From Halomonas alkalisoli (lineage in GTDB: Bacteria; Pseudomonadota; Gammaproteobacteria; Pseudomonadales; Halomonadaceae), in the NCBI RefSeq assembly GCF_021412585.1, contig NZ_JAKCMI010000009.1, positions 98,433-162,432 of the forward strand: a stretch of DNA of 64,000 nucleotides, read 5' to 3'. Shown piece by piece: positions 56,747-64,000 of this stretch. Under the pieces are notes generated by a model, which saw nothing but the letters and a program-made list of their open reading frames with translations, was not told the origin of the DNA and ran no database searches. The translations under genes and the position numbers were made by a program. Each line of letters starts with the position of its first letter. The first letter of the stretch is position 1.

Positions 56747-57739
56747 ATGATGATTCCAAGACTATTTCGTGTCATGAGTGTTTGTGCTATTGGCCTTTGT
56801 GTAACCAGCACCACGGCCTTCGCTCAGAAAAATGAAGAAGTTCCTGACTTTGTATCCGTTGTCGGTGCGTCTAGCGGTGGAACTTTCTTTTTTATCGCTA
56901 ATGGCGTAGCTCAGTTGTTAAATGACAATATTCCAGGCTTGAGAGCTTCTGCACAGTCAACTGCAGGTACGCCTAGAATATTTCAGACATTGAACACAGG
57001 TAATGGTGAGATCGGTTTTGGGCAGTCGAGTATTGCTTATGATGCGGTTAATGGGATCGAGCAGTTTGAAGGGATGCCTATGGATAACCTGTCTGGAATG
57101 ACATTCATGTATCCTAATGTGCTTCAGTTTATCGTCAGGAAAGGATCCGGAGTTGAGGTGCCCGAACATTTAGCGGGAAAAAGACTTGGTGTTGGGGAGG
57201 TTGGCGGTGGTGTGGAGGTAAGCTCCCGTGAGATGTTTGCTGTAATCGATGACATCGATTTCCCAAGTGGAATTTCTGCCGAGTATGTCACTGGTACACA
57301 AGCCTCTGACTTGCTAAGAAATAACCAGTTAGATGGTGCTAATATGGTGGCAGCCTTGGGGTTTGCTGCTATAACGGACCTTATGAGTACCGGCGATTAT
57401 GAGTTGCTTTCGTTCTCCGAGGACTTTGTAGAGAAGATGAACGAAGAGGTCAACGCTGCTTATTTTTCCTTCGAAATTCCTGCACACACCTATCCAAATC
57501 AGCCAGATCCTGTGGCAACTTATGCCGAAGCGAATTGGCTTTTTGCGAGAAAAGATTTGTCGGATAAATTCGTCTATGATGTGTTGGAGGTGCTCTATGG
57601 TAATCAGGAGTATCTGGTTAACTTGCATAATGTTAATCAAAGCATGACCCTTGAGAATTCTCAGAAAGGTTCGATGATTCCCCTGCATCCTGGCGCTGTA
57701 AAGTTTTTTGAAGAGAGGGGGGTGGAGATCAAAGAGTGA
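56747..57739 (+). CDS. TAXI-family TRAP transporter solute-binding protein
   Basis: The protein is 330 aa from ATG at 56747, eight bases after GGAG; ATG at 56729 overlaps the kdgD stop and is less likely. A signal peptide ends TTAFA-Q. The TAXI family hallmark is VVGASSGGTFFFIANGVAQLL followed by TAGTPRIFQTLNTGNGEIGFGQSS. It should capture the substrate in the periplasm for the fused permease that follows; from context the substrate is an aldarate such as glucarate or galactarate. The gene is clearly more AT-rich than kdgD. Confidence 0.9.
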   Translation: MMIPRLFRVMSVCAIGLCVTSTTAFAQKNEEVPDFVSVVGASSGGTFFFIANGVAQLLNDNIPGLRASAQSTAGTPRIFQTLNTGNGEIGFGQSSIAYDAVNGIEQFEGMPMDNLSGMTFMYPNVLQFIVRKGSGVEVPEHLAGKRLGVGEVGGGVEVSSREMFAVIDDIDFPSGISAEYVTGTQASDLLRNNQLDGANMVAALGFAAITDLMSTGDYELLSFSEDFVEKMNEEVNAAYFSFEIPAHTYPNQPDPVATYAEANWLFARKDLSDKFVYDVLEVLYGNQEYLVNLHNVNQSMTLENSQKGSMIPLHPGAVKFFEERGVEIKE

Positions 57740-57847
57740 TAATCGTCTGGTAAAGGGTGGTTCGGCCTGGAGTAATCTTTATTGAAAACAAATGCTTCAA
57801 GTCGATTCATTATTTTATTTTCTCTTAAATGTGAAGGCCCCAAACCC

Positions 57848-59845
57848 ATGAGTGATGAGAATCATGGCAAAGATGTTCCGAAAGAACCAGTAATCGGAGC
57901 CAGGAAGGCGGAAGATATTGATGCAGATGAGATAGCAAAGAAGTATGATGCCTCGACCAGGTTTCGCCAGATCAAAGGAAAAGTTGGTTTGTTTGTTTCT
58001 TTTGTGGCAGTGTCGATGTCTGTCTTCCATTTGGTGACAGCTGGTGTTCTGACAATGAGCGCGATGCAGCATCGTGCTGTGCATTTGACCTTTGCTATAG
58101 TGCTGGTTTTTTTACTGTATCCAATGACTAAAAAGTCAAATATGGACAGGCCTACGGTATTTGATTATCTGTTCTCAATTCTAGGAGCTGTGAGTGTAGG
58201 CTATCTTGTCTTCATGTTTGAAGATATTGCGAGGAGAGGGTTAAATATTGTCACCCTAGACATAGCAATGGGGGTGACAGCCCTGCTTCTCGTTTTAGAG
58301 GGAGGGCGACGGTCAATCGGTAAGCAGCTTCCTGTCATAGCTGTCATCTGTTTAGCATACGCTTATCTTGGGCCTTATCTTCCTGGAGGTTTGGCACATC
58401 GCGGCTTTTCCTTTACGGTCTTGGTAGAGCGAATGTATCTTGGGAATGAAGGGATATTTGGGATAGCTTTGGGAGTATCGGCAACATACGTCTTCTTGTT
58501 CGTCTTATTTGGTGCATTCCTCAATGGCACGGGTATGTCTGGTTTATTTACAAACGCAGCCATTTCCCTAGCGGGGCACCGGCCGGGAGGTCCTGCTAAG
58601 GTTTCAATTTTAGCTAGTGGGTCGCTAGGAATGATTAATGGTAGTGCTGTCGCCAATGTTGCAACTACAGGGGTATTCAGTATCCCTTTGATGGAGAAGG
58701 TAGGCTATAGGAAGAATTTTGCAGCTGGTGTGGAAGCGGTAGCTTCTACCGGTGGGCAAATTATGCCACCGATTATGGGAGCGGCTGCCTTTATTATGGC
58801 AGAGTTTTTGGGGGTTCCTTATACGCAGATCATAATTGCTGCACTAGTTCCTGCTATCCTTTACTTTGTTGCACTTTGGTTTATGGTTCATTTCGAAGCA
58901 ATGAAGACAGATTTGACTGGTCTCCCTAAAGATCAGTTGCCAAGGTTGAAACCTCTTATCAAAAGGAAGGGCCATTTGCTGCTTCCAATCATTCTGCTTT
59001 TAACCCTCCTGTTCTTGGGTTACACACCAGTCTTTGCCGCGTTTTATGCTACCGTTGCCACTTATTTTGTTAGCATGGTTCGTAAGGAAACGCGAATGAG
59101 CGCTAGCTTGCTTTGGAAAACGCTTGAGGGTGGTGCAAAGGGAGCCGTTTTCATTACCATGGCGACAGCTGTGGTTGGTATTGTTGTCGGTGTTATTTCG
59201 CTGACTGGAGTGGGGCTTCAATTAGCTAATATAATATTAAGCACTTCCCAAGGGTATTTGTTCCCAACGCTTATAATGACGATGGTGGCTTGTATTGTGT
59301 TAGGAATGGGGCTTCCTACAACAGCTTGCTACATTGTGGCGGTTGTCGTTGCGGCACCAGCACTGGTTAACTTAGGAGTGGAGCCGCTTGTAGCTCACAT
59401 GTTTGTCCTTTATTTTGCAGTATTGTCAAATATTACACCGCCGGTGGCCTTGGCATCCTATACGGCTGCAGGTGTTTCGAATGCAAACCCCTCTCGAGTA
59501 AGCTGGGTCGCGCTTCGTCTGGGGATAGCTGGGTTCTTGGTTCCATTCATGTTTGTCTATTCACCAAGCTTGCTTCTCCAGCATGACGACTACTCCCGTG
59601 TTGCTATTGCAATCGTCACCGCTAGCGTTGGAGTGTTTGCCTTGGCGGTTTCTGTTGTAGGGTTTTGGCGTGTTCACCTCGGAATGATCGAGAGAGCATT
59701 GATGTTTGCTGCTGCGCTGGTGCTGATTCAGGGTGGATATGTTGCAGATATCATTGGCATTGGTGTTCTAGGGGTTGTATGGTTTTTACAGATTAATAGG
59801 TTGAAGAAATTTTCAGCTCATAAAAAAATCAAGATGCTTGATTAA
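57848..59845 (+). CDS. TRAP transporter permease, fused small and large membrane subunits
   Basis: The protein is 665 aa from ATG at 57848 with GAAGG ten bases upstream; earlier in-frame codons lack a site. A hydrophilic N-terminus (~40) is followed by about four helices of the DctQ-like part and then a DctM-like part with 12 or more helices. GSLGMINGSAVANVATTGVF, STGGQIMPPIMGAAAF and VLGMGLPTTACYIVA are typical of the TAXI-associated fused 4TM/12TM type. It is a Na+-driven symporter partner of the binding protein upstream. AT-rich coding sequence. Confidence 0.93.
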   Translation: MSDENHGKDVPKEPVIGARKAEDIDADEIAKKYDASTRFRQIKGKVGLFVSFVAVSMSVFHLVTAGVLTMSAMQHRAVHLTFAIVLVFLLYPMTKKSNMDRPTVFDYLFSILGAVSVGYLVFMFEDIARRGLNIVTLDIAMGVTALLLVLEGGRRSIGKQLPVIAVICLAYAYLGPYLPGGLAHRGFSFTVLVERMYLGNEGIFGIALGVSATYVFLFVLFGAFLNGTGMSGLFTNAAISLAGHRPGGPAKVSILASGSLGMINGSAVANVATTGVFSIPLMEKVGYRKNFAAGVEAVASTGGQIMPPIMGAAAFIMAEFLGVPYTQIIIAALVPAILYFVALWFMVHFEAMKTDLTGLPKDQLPRLKPLIKRKGHLLLPIILLLTLLFLGYTPVFAAFYATVATYFVSMVRKETRMSASLLWKTLEGGAKGAVFITMATAVVGIVVGVISLTGVGLQLANIILSTSQGYLFPTLIMTMVACIVLGMGLPTTACYIVAVVVAAPALVNLGVEPLVAHMFVLYFAVLSNITPPVALASYTAAGVSNANPSRVSWVALRLGIAGFLVPFMFVYSPSLLLQHDDYSRVAIAIVTASVGVFALAVSVVGFWRVHLGMIERALMFAAALVLIQGGYVADIIGIGVLGVVWFLQINRLKKFSAHKKIKMLD

Positions 59846-60114
59846 CTACGGTAATGAGATGTGCGTTGATGAATCTGTGGGAGGTTAAGTAGAATAACAT
59901 GCCGTTGGTGATGGGGGTATATATGTATTAATGGTGGTCTATTTATATGTCGGAGTGAGCATTTTTTCATGGTTGGGGTTAAGGCGTAGCCATATCAGCT
60001 TGCAGGAAGTGTCAGTAGGCTAGGGAACATGTTTACCTTTATCAGCTGTCACTTGGTGCGAGTCATTATGCCGGAACGGTTGTCTATATATACTGATTGT
60101 TAGGAGGGATAGCT
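59846..60114. other. Intergenic region upstream of gudD
   Basis: About 270 AT-rich bases with no gene. It has runs such as TATATATGTATTAAT near 59920 and TCTATATATACT near 60083. A separate gudD promoter is possible but no -35/-10 pair is convincing. GGAGG near 60103 is the gudD ribosome binding site. Confidence 0.4.
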
Positions 60115-61455
60115 GTGAGAGATGTGCACGGGTCGCCGATTATTCGTGAAGTTCAAGTTGTTCCTGTGGCTGGCTATGACAGCATGCTGATGAATATTGG
60201 TGGGGCTCATGGCCCTTTTTTCACCAGGAATATTCTCATTATCAAGGATAGCGCTGGGAATGTTGGTCTAGGTGAAGCGCCAGGTGGAAAAGTCATTCTT
60301 GACTCGCTGAGGAGTATTGAGAGTTTTGTTTTGGGACAGCCGATCGCTAAGATGAATCAACTGGTATCGAAGCTTCACCGTGTTGGAAAAGAATCGGATT
60401 TTGAGGACTTTGGTGGTGGTTCCTGGACATTTGAATTGCGCGTCAATGCTGTTTCTGCTCTTGAGGCGGCATTACTTGATTTGATGGGGAAGTACCTAGG
60501 GGTGCCTGTTGTAGATTTGCTAGGAGAAGGCAAGCAACGTGACGAAGTAGAAGTTCTCTGCTACTTATTCTATGTGGGCGATCGGAGAAAAACTGATTTG
60601 CCTTTTACTTCCGGGGCTGAAGAGGGAAACCACTCTTGGTATCAGTTACGGCGTCAGGAAGCTATGGATACGCCGAGTGTGTTGGAACTCGCAGATGCTG
60701 CACATGATCTTTATGGCTTTAAGGATTTTAAACTTAAAGGTGGCGTGCTGCATGGGCAAGAGGAGATGGAAACGGTTAAATCTCTGGCAAAGCGTTTTCC
60801 TGACGCGAGAATTACAGTTGATCCGAATGGCGCGTGGTCTCTTCAAGAGGCCGTTGATTATTGTTCGAATATGCGCGATGTCTTGGCCTATGTAGAAGAC
60901 CCTTGTGGAGGGGAGCAAGGGTTCTCAAGTCGTGAAGTTATGGCTGAGTTCAAACGAGCTACCGGCCTGCCAGTCGCCACTAACATGATAGCAACTAACT
61001 GGCGTGAGTTGCGCCATGCAATCATGCTTGATGCAATCGACATTCCATTGGCCGATCCTCATTTCTGGACATTGTCGGGGGCAGTGAGAGTCTCACAGCT
61101 CTGCAATGATTGGGGGTTAACCTGGGGGTCTCATTCCAATAATCATTTTGATATTTCATTAGCAATCTTTAGCCATGTCGGTGCAGCTGCTGTCGGTAAG
61201 CCTACTGCGCTAGATACCCACTGGATTTGGCAGGATGGTCAACGGCTGACCAAGGAGCCTCACCAGATCATCAACGGAAAGATTGCTATTTCCGATAAGC
61301 CCGGGCTAGGTGTCGAAATTGATGAAGCTAAACTTCTGGAGGCTCATGAACTTTATAATAAGCTTTCAACTGTAAATCGCAACGATGCCTTTGCAATGCA
61401 GCATCTTATCCCCGGCTGGCAGTTTGATCCCAAAAGGCCTGCCATGGTGAGATAG
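60115..61455 (+). CDS. gudD: Glucarate dehydratase
   Basis: The protein is 446 aa from GTG at 60115, eight bases after GGAGG (E. coli GudD 446 aa). Enolase superfamily, glucarate dehydratase subgroup: catalytic Lys in FKDFKLKGG, metal ligands in ITVDPNGAW and [10 protein letters not shown], the TNMIATNW segment, and catalytic His in [11 protein letters not shown]. It dehydrates glucarate to 5-keto-4-deoxyglucarate, the substrate of KdgD. AT-rich compared with the chromosome. Confidence 0.95.
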   Translation: MRDVHGSPIIREVQVVPVAGYDSMLMNIGGAHGPFFTRNILIIKDSAGNVGLGEAPGGKVILDSLRSIESFVLGQPIAKMNQLVSKLHRVGKESDFEDFGGGSWTFELRVNAVSALEAALLDLMGKYLGVPVVDLLGEGKQRDEVEVLCYLFYVGDRRKTDLPFTSGAEEGNHSWYQLRRQEAMDTPSVLELADAAHDLYGFKDFKLKGGVLHGQEEMETVKSLAKRFPDARITVDPNGAWSLQEAVDYCSNMRDVLAYVEDPCGGEQGFSSREVMAEFKRATGLPVATNMIATNWRELRHAIMLDAIDIPLADPHFWTLSGAVRVSQLCNDWGLTWGSHSNNHFDISLAIFSHVGAAAVGKPTALDTHWIWQDGQRLTKEPHQIINGKIAISDKPGLGVEIDEAKLLEAHELYNKLSTVNRNDAFAMQHLIPGWQFDPKRPAMVR

Positions 61456-61531
61456 TTGCATTCACTTCGTGCTTTCATCATGTGTTTGGATGTTCACGAT
61501 AAAGTAAGGTTAATGGCTGGAGGGGTGTGTA

Positions 61532-62545
61532 ATGGTAAATGTTTCATACAGTGTTTTGTTTGATAAAATAAAGAAGTCGTTAGTTAATGCAGGCCTAGAT
61601 GAGCATAGTGCTAATCTTTGTGCAGAGGTTCATTCACAAAGCACTCTGGATGGGGTTAACTCGCACGGTGTTAACCGTATTCCACGATTTGTTGAGTATG
61701 TGGAGAAGGGGTGGGTAAGGGTGGATTGCTCTCCTGAGATAATAAAGTCATTAGGTAGTGTTGAAATATATGACGGGCGTTGCGGGATAGGTGTTGTTAA
61801 TGCGTTGATGGCGATAGATAGAGCCATCCACATGGCTAGGGAAAATGGTGTTGGTATAGTGGCGTTGCGAAATACAACCCACTGGATGCGCGGGGGGAGT
61901 TATGGCTGGCGAGCTGCGGAAAAAGGCTTAGCATCCATTTGTTGGACAAACACTGAATCGTGTATGCCTGCTTGGGGGGGGGAAGATCAAAAAATTGGAA
62001 ATAATCCACTGGTTATAAGTGTCCCTCGTAAGCAAGGTGCTTTTGTTCTTGATATGGCAATGTCTCAGTTTTCGTATGGGAAACTCCAGTCTACGCGGCT
62101 AAAAGGGGGGGTACTTCCTTTTTTTGGCGGTTACAATAAGGTAGGGGAAATTACTGATGATCCTGCAGCGATAGAAGAGTCTCGTAGAATACTCCCAATG
62201 GGGTATTGGAAGGGGTCTGGCCTCTCGATAATGCTTGATGCTATGGCTGCCTTGCTTTCTGAAGGGTTGGCAAGTCACCAGATAGACCGAGTTGGTAAGG
62301 GGAGCGGTACAGGCGCCAGCCAAGTATTTATGGTGTTCGATCCGAGGCATTTTGGAGGAGAGGAATTTGTTGAAGAGATGGCAAACGGTATGGTCGATCA
62401 TATCTGCGGGCCGTTGCCTTGTGATACTGAAAATTCCGTGAAGTATCCAGGCCAATCCACTTTGGAACGTAGGCGATTAGGCCTTAAGTTTGGCATCAAT
62501 GTTGATGATGATGTTTGGGAGAAAGTTCTTGAATTGTCGCGGTGA
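61532..62545 (+). CDS. Ldh2/YiaK-family NAD(P)-dependent dehydrogenase
   Basis: The protein is 337 aa of the malate/L-lactate dehydrogenase type 2 (MDH/LDH-2) superfamily. Signs are the N-terminal helical LVNAGLDEHSANLCAEV, SHGVNRIPRFVEYV, RNTTHWMRGGSYGWRAAEKG, and IGNNPLVISVP. It is closest in feel to 2,3-diketo-L-gulonate reductase (YiaK). In an aldarate cluster it may reduce or oxidise a keto-acid intermediate or feed another sugar acid into the pathway; the substrate cannot be read. AT-rich codon use, like gudD. Confidence 0.85.
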   Translation: MVNVSYSVLFDKIKKSLVNAGLDEHSANLCAEVHSQSTLDGVNSHGVNRIPRFVEYVEKGWVRVDCSPEIIKSLGSVEIYDGRCGIGVVNALMAIDRAIHMARENGVGIVALRNTTHWMRGGSYGWRAAEKGLASICWTNTESCMPAWGGEDQKIGNNPLVISVPRKQGAFVLDMAMSQFSYGKLQSTRLKGGVLPFFGGYNKVGEITDDPAAIEESRRILPMGYWKGSGLSIMLDAMAALLSEGLASHQIDRVGKGSGTGASQVFMVFDPRHFGGEEFVEEMANGMVDHICGPLPCDTENSVKYPGQSTLERRRLGLKFGINVDDDVWEKVLELSR

Positions 62546-62781
62546 TTCTATTGTGATCCACAACATAAATTTCTTCCATGTTGCTAAAAGTAACTTGTTC
62601 GTATCTGACATGAAGTTTTCTCACATGACATATAGCTGAGAAGAAAGCAGGTGAAGGTTCAATGACTTCACTGGCGTGTGCCCGGCAGAATTGTCTTCTT
62701 CAGGCTATACCAGCTTGGTTATTGAGACTGCCATCCCTTGAATCCTATTTCAATTGGTTGGCTATGCCCGAGGAGAATGTC

Positions 62782-62816
62782 TTGGCTATTTTGTAGTAAT
62801 GTATTATATTATACAT
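62782..62816 (+). promoter_or_regulatory. Promoter and near-palindromic operator of the GntR gene
   Basis: TTGGCT (62782-62787), a 17-base spacer and TATATT (62805-62810) form a plausible sigma70 promoter. Overlapping the -10 is ATGTAT-TATATT-ATACAT (62799-62816), with 6-base inverted arms, fitting an autoregulatory operator. The rest of the 62546-62817 gap shows no gene. Confidence 0.5.
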
Positions 62817-62835
62817 TATGCGAGTGAGTTCGACT

Positions 62836-63591
62836 ATGAGCAAGAGATTTGATATGGCTACAGGATATTCCCATCTAAATGTGCGCAAGGTGGTACAGCA
62901 GGGCAGTCTATCAGTCCATGTGGCGGATCAGCTGGAGAAACTGATCATCCAAGGAGAGATTGCCGTGGGCGAGAAGTTGCCTACCGAGAACAGCCTGTGC
63001 GACTCCTTCGGTGTCAGCCGCACGGTGATTCGTGAAGCCATCACCCACCTCAAGTCGCTTGGGCTAGTCGAGACACGCCGTGGGGTCGGTACGACTGTCC
63101 TGCGTTCGACCACCATTGAGGCAAGGCCCGCCAATCGCATCAATCCGACCACGGTGGAAGATATCCTTCACGTGCTGGAGTTGCGTTTGACATTGGAGCC
63201 AGCGGCAGCAGAGCTGGCAGCGTTGCGGCATGATGATGAGGACCGTCGAGTCCTGCAGGTTCGCCATGAAGCCTTCATCAAGGCTCAAGAGGAAAAGTCA
63301 CAGGCACGCGTGGAGGACTTCGATTTTCACTTGGCGATTGCCAAGGCAACCCAGAATCCGTTCTTCGCACAGTGCTATGAGCAGTTGAGCCAGAGCGTGA
63401 TTCCCCGTGCCAAGCTACTCAGCATCGAGATCAATCCCGTGACATCGGAGCGCTATCTCGAGCGGGTGCGGCAGGAGCACACCTATATTCTCGAAGCGAT
63501 CCTGATGCGGGATGCCGAGGCGGCCCGGGAAACCATGTTTCAGCACCTCAACCGCGCCAGAAACATGTATGCCAAATATCGCACCCAGTGA
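62836..63591 (+). CDS. FCD-type GntR-family transcriptional regulator
   Basis: The protein is 251 aa from ATG at 62836; ATG at 62818 would make a nearly leaderless mRNA given the promoter. An N-terminal winged helix (about 20-90; LIIQGEIAVGEKLPTENSLC, SRTVIREAITHLKSLGLVETRRGVGT) is followed by an all-helical FCD ligand-binding domain with DFDFHLAIAKATQNPFF and a conserved HTYILEAI His. Placed between catabolic genes, it probably represses the aldarate operon and is relieved by a pathway intermediate. Composition matches the chromosome. Confidence 0.9.
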   Translation: MSKRFDMATGYSHLNVRKVVQQGSLSVHVADQLEKLIIQGEIAVGEKLPTENSLCDSFGVSRTVIREAITHLKSLGLVETRRGVGTTVLRSTTIEARPANRINPTTVEDILHVLELRLTLEPAAAELAALRHDDEDRRVLQVRHEAFIKAQEEKSQARVEDFDFHLAIAKATQNPFFAQCYEQLSQSVIPRAKLLSIEINPVTSERYLERVRQEHTYILEAILMRDAEAARETMFQHLNRARNMYAKYRTQ

Positions 63592-63647
63592 CCGCTAGCC
63601 GCGTTACATCTGGCCAGGCACCTGGAAGCAGCACAAGGAGTTCTTTT

Positions 63648-64000
63648 ATGTCCCTGCAAGGCAAGATGCTGATCGGCCAGGAAGCCGTCAGCGGCAGTTC
63701 CACGCCCATCCATGCCGTCAATCCCGCCACCGGCGAAACGCTCGAGCCCACCTACGGCGGCGGCAGCAAGGCTGAGGTCGAGCGCGCCTGCGAACTGGCC
63801 GAGGCGGCCTTCGGCGCCTACCGTGAGACCACTCTTGAGCAGCGCGCGACGTTCCTGGAAACCATCGCCGCCGAGATTGAGGCCATCGGTGACGGCCTGA
63901 TCGAACGCGCCATGGCCGAGACCGGCCTGCCCCGGGCGCGCCTGGAAGGCGAGCGCGGCCGCACCTGCGGCCAGCTGCGCCTGTTCGCCAGCGTGGTGCG
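63648..64000 (+). CDS. Aldehyde dehydrogenase, probably 2-oxoglutarate semialdehyde dehydrogenase, N-terminal part
   Basis: The gene runs off the right edge; 117 codons are visible from ATG at 63648, seven bases after AAGGAG. The protein begins MSLQGKMLIGQEAVSGSSTP and continues IHAVNPATGETLEP, typical of the NADP-dependent aldehyde dehydrogenase group that oxidises 2-oxoglutarate semialdehyde (2,5-dioxopentanoate). That is the product of KdgD, so it would finish the route from glucarate to 2-oxoglutarate. The catalytic Cys and Glu lie beyond the window. Confidence 0.85.
   Translation, partial: MSLQGKMLIGQEAVSGSSTPIHAVNPATGETLEPTYGGGSKAEVERACELAEAAFGAYRETTLEQRATFLETIAAEIEAIGDGLIERAMAETGLPRARLEGERGRTCGQLRLFASVV

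Overview
The window is a GC-rich chromosomal segment of a gammaproteobacterium, most likely a Halomonas-type (Halomonadaceae) organism. This is inferred from gene order, codon use and protein character; no search was run. It carries the replication-origin neighbourhood (rnpA-rpmH / oriC / dnaA-dnaN-recF-gyrB), a lipopolysaccharide inner-core block, the conserved fau-6S RNA-zapA / ygfB-pepP-ubiH-ubiI block and the gpmI-envC-ctpA / rhodanese-secB-rsmE block.

Layout. Bases 1-935: 3' part of an APH/ATPase fusion. Bases 1230-9470: an accessory biofilm locus. It has a sigma54-type promoter, a secreted glycine-rich protein, two small secreted proteins, a secreted C39-type cysteine peptidase and, convergently, an outer-membrane beta-barrel. 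Next come three regulators: one VpsT/CsgD-like LuxR protein and two VpsR-like sigma54 activators. This looks like a divergent Fap-type functional amyloid system, and it is the most unusual part of the window. Bases 9748-13312: rdgB, hemW, an OmpA-family lipoprotein and rlmJ. Bases 13325-23904: mnmE, yidC, rnpA and rpmH leftward; oriC; dnaA, dnaN, recF and gyrB rightward. Five perfect parS centromere sites lie between 20774 and 24881. Bases 24219-40524: gmhB, glyQS, then LPS inner-core genes (hldD, waaF, a WaaE-like transferase, three further GT9 proteins, a GT4 transferase, kdkA, hldE, waaA) and an OpgB-like transferase, with several overlapping genes on alternating strands. Bases 40593-55537: housekeeping genes (rpiA, ilvA, fau, ssrS, zapA, ygfB, pepP, ubiH, ubiI, ctpA, envC, gpmI, rhodanese, secB, rsmE).

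Bases 55782-64000: an aldarate (glucarate/galactarate) catabolic cluster. It holds KdgD, a TAXI-type TRAP transporter (binding protein and fused permease), GudD, an Ldh2/YiaK-family dehydrogenase, an FCD-type GntR regulator and the start of an aldehyde dehydrogenase. Together these give uptake, dehydration, decarboxylating dehydration and oxidation to 2-oxoglutarate. The transporter, gudD and dehydrogenase genes are visibly more AT-rich than kdgD, the regulator and the aldehyde dehydrogenase gene, which suggests a mosaic or acquired block.
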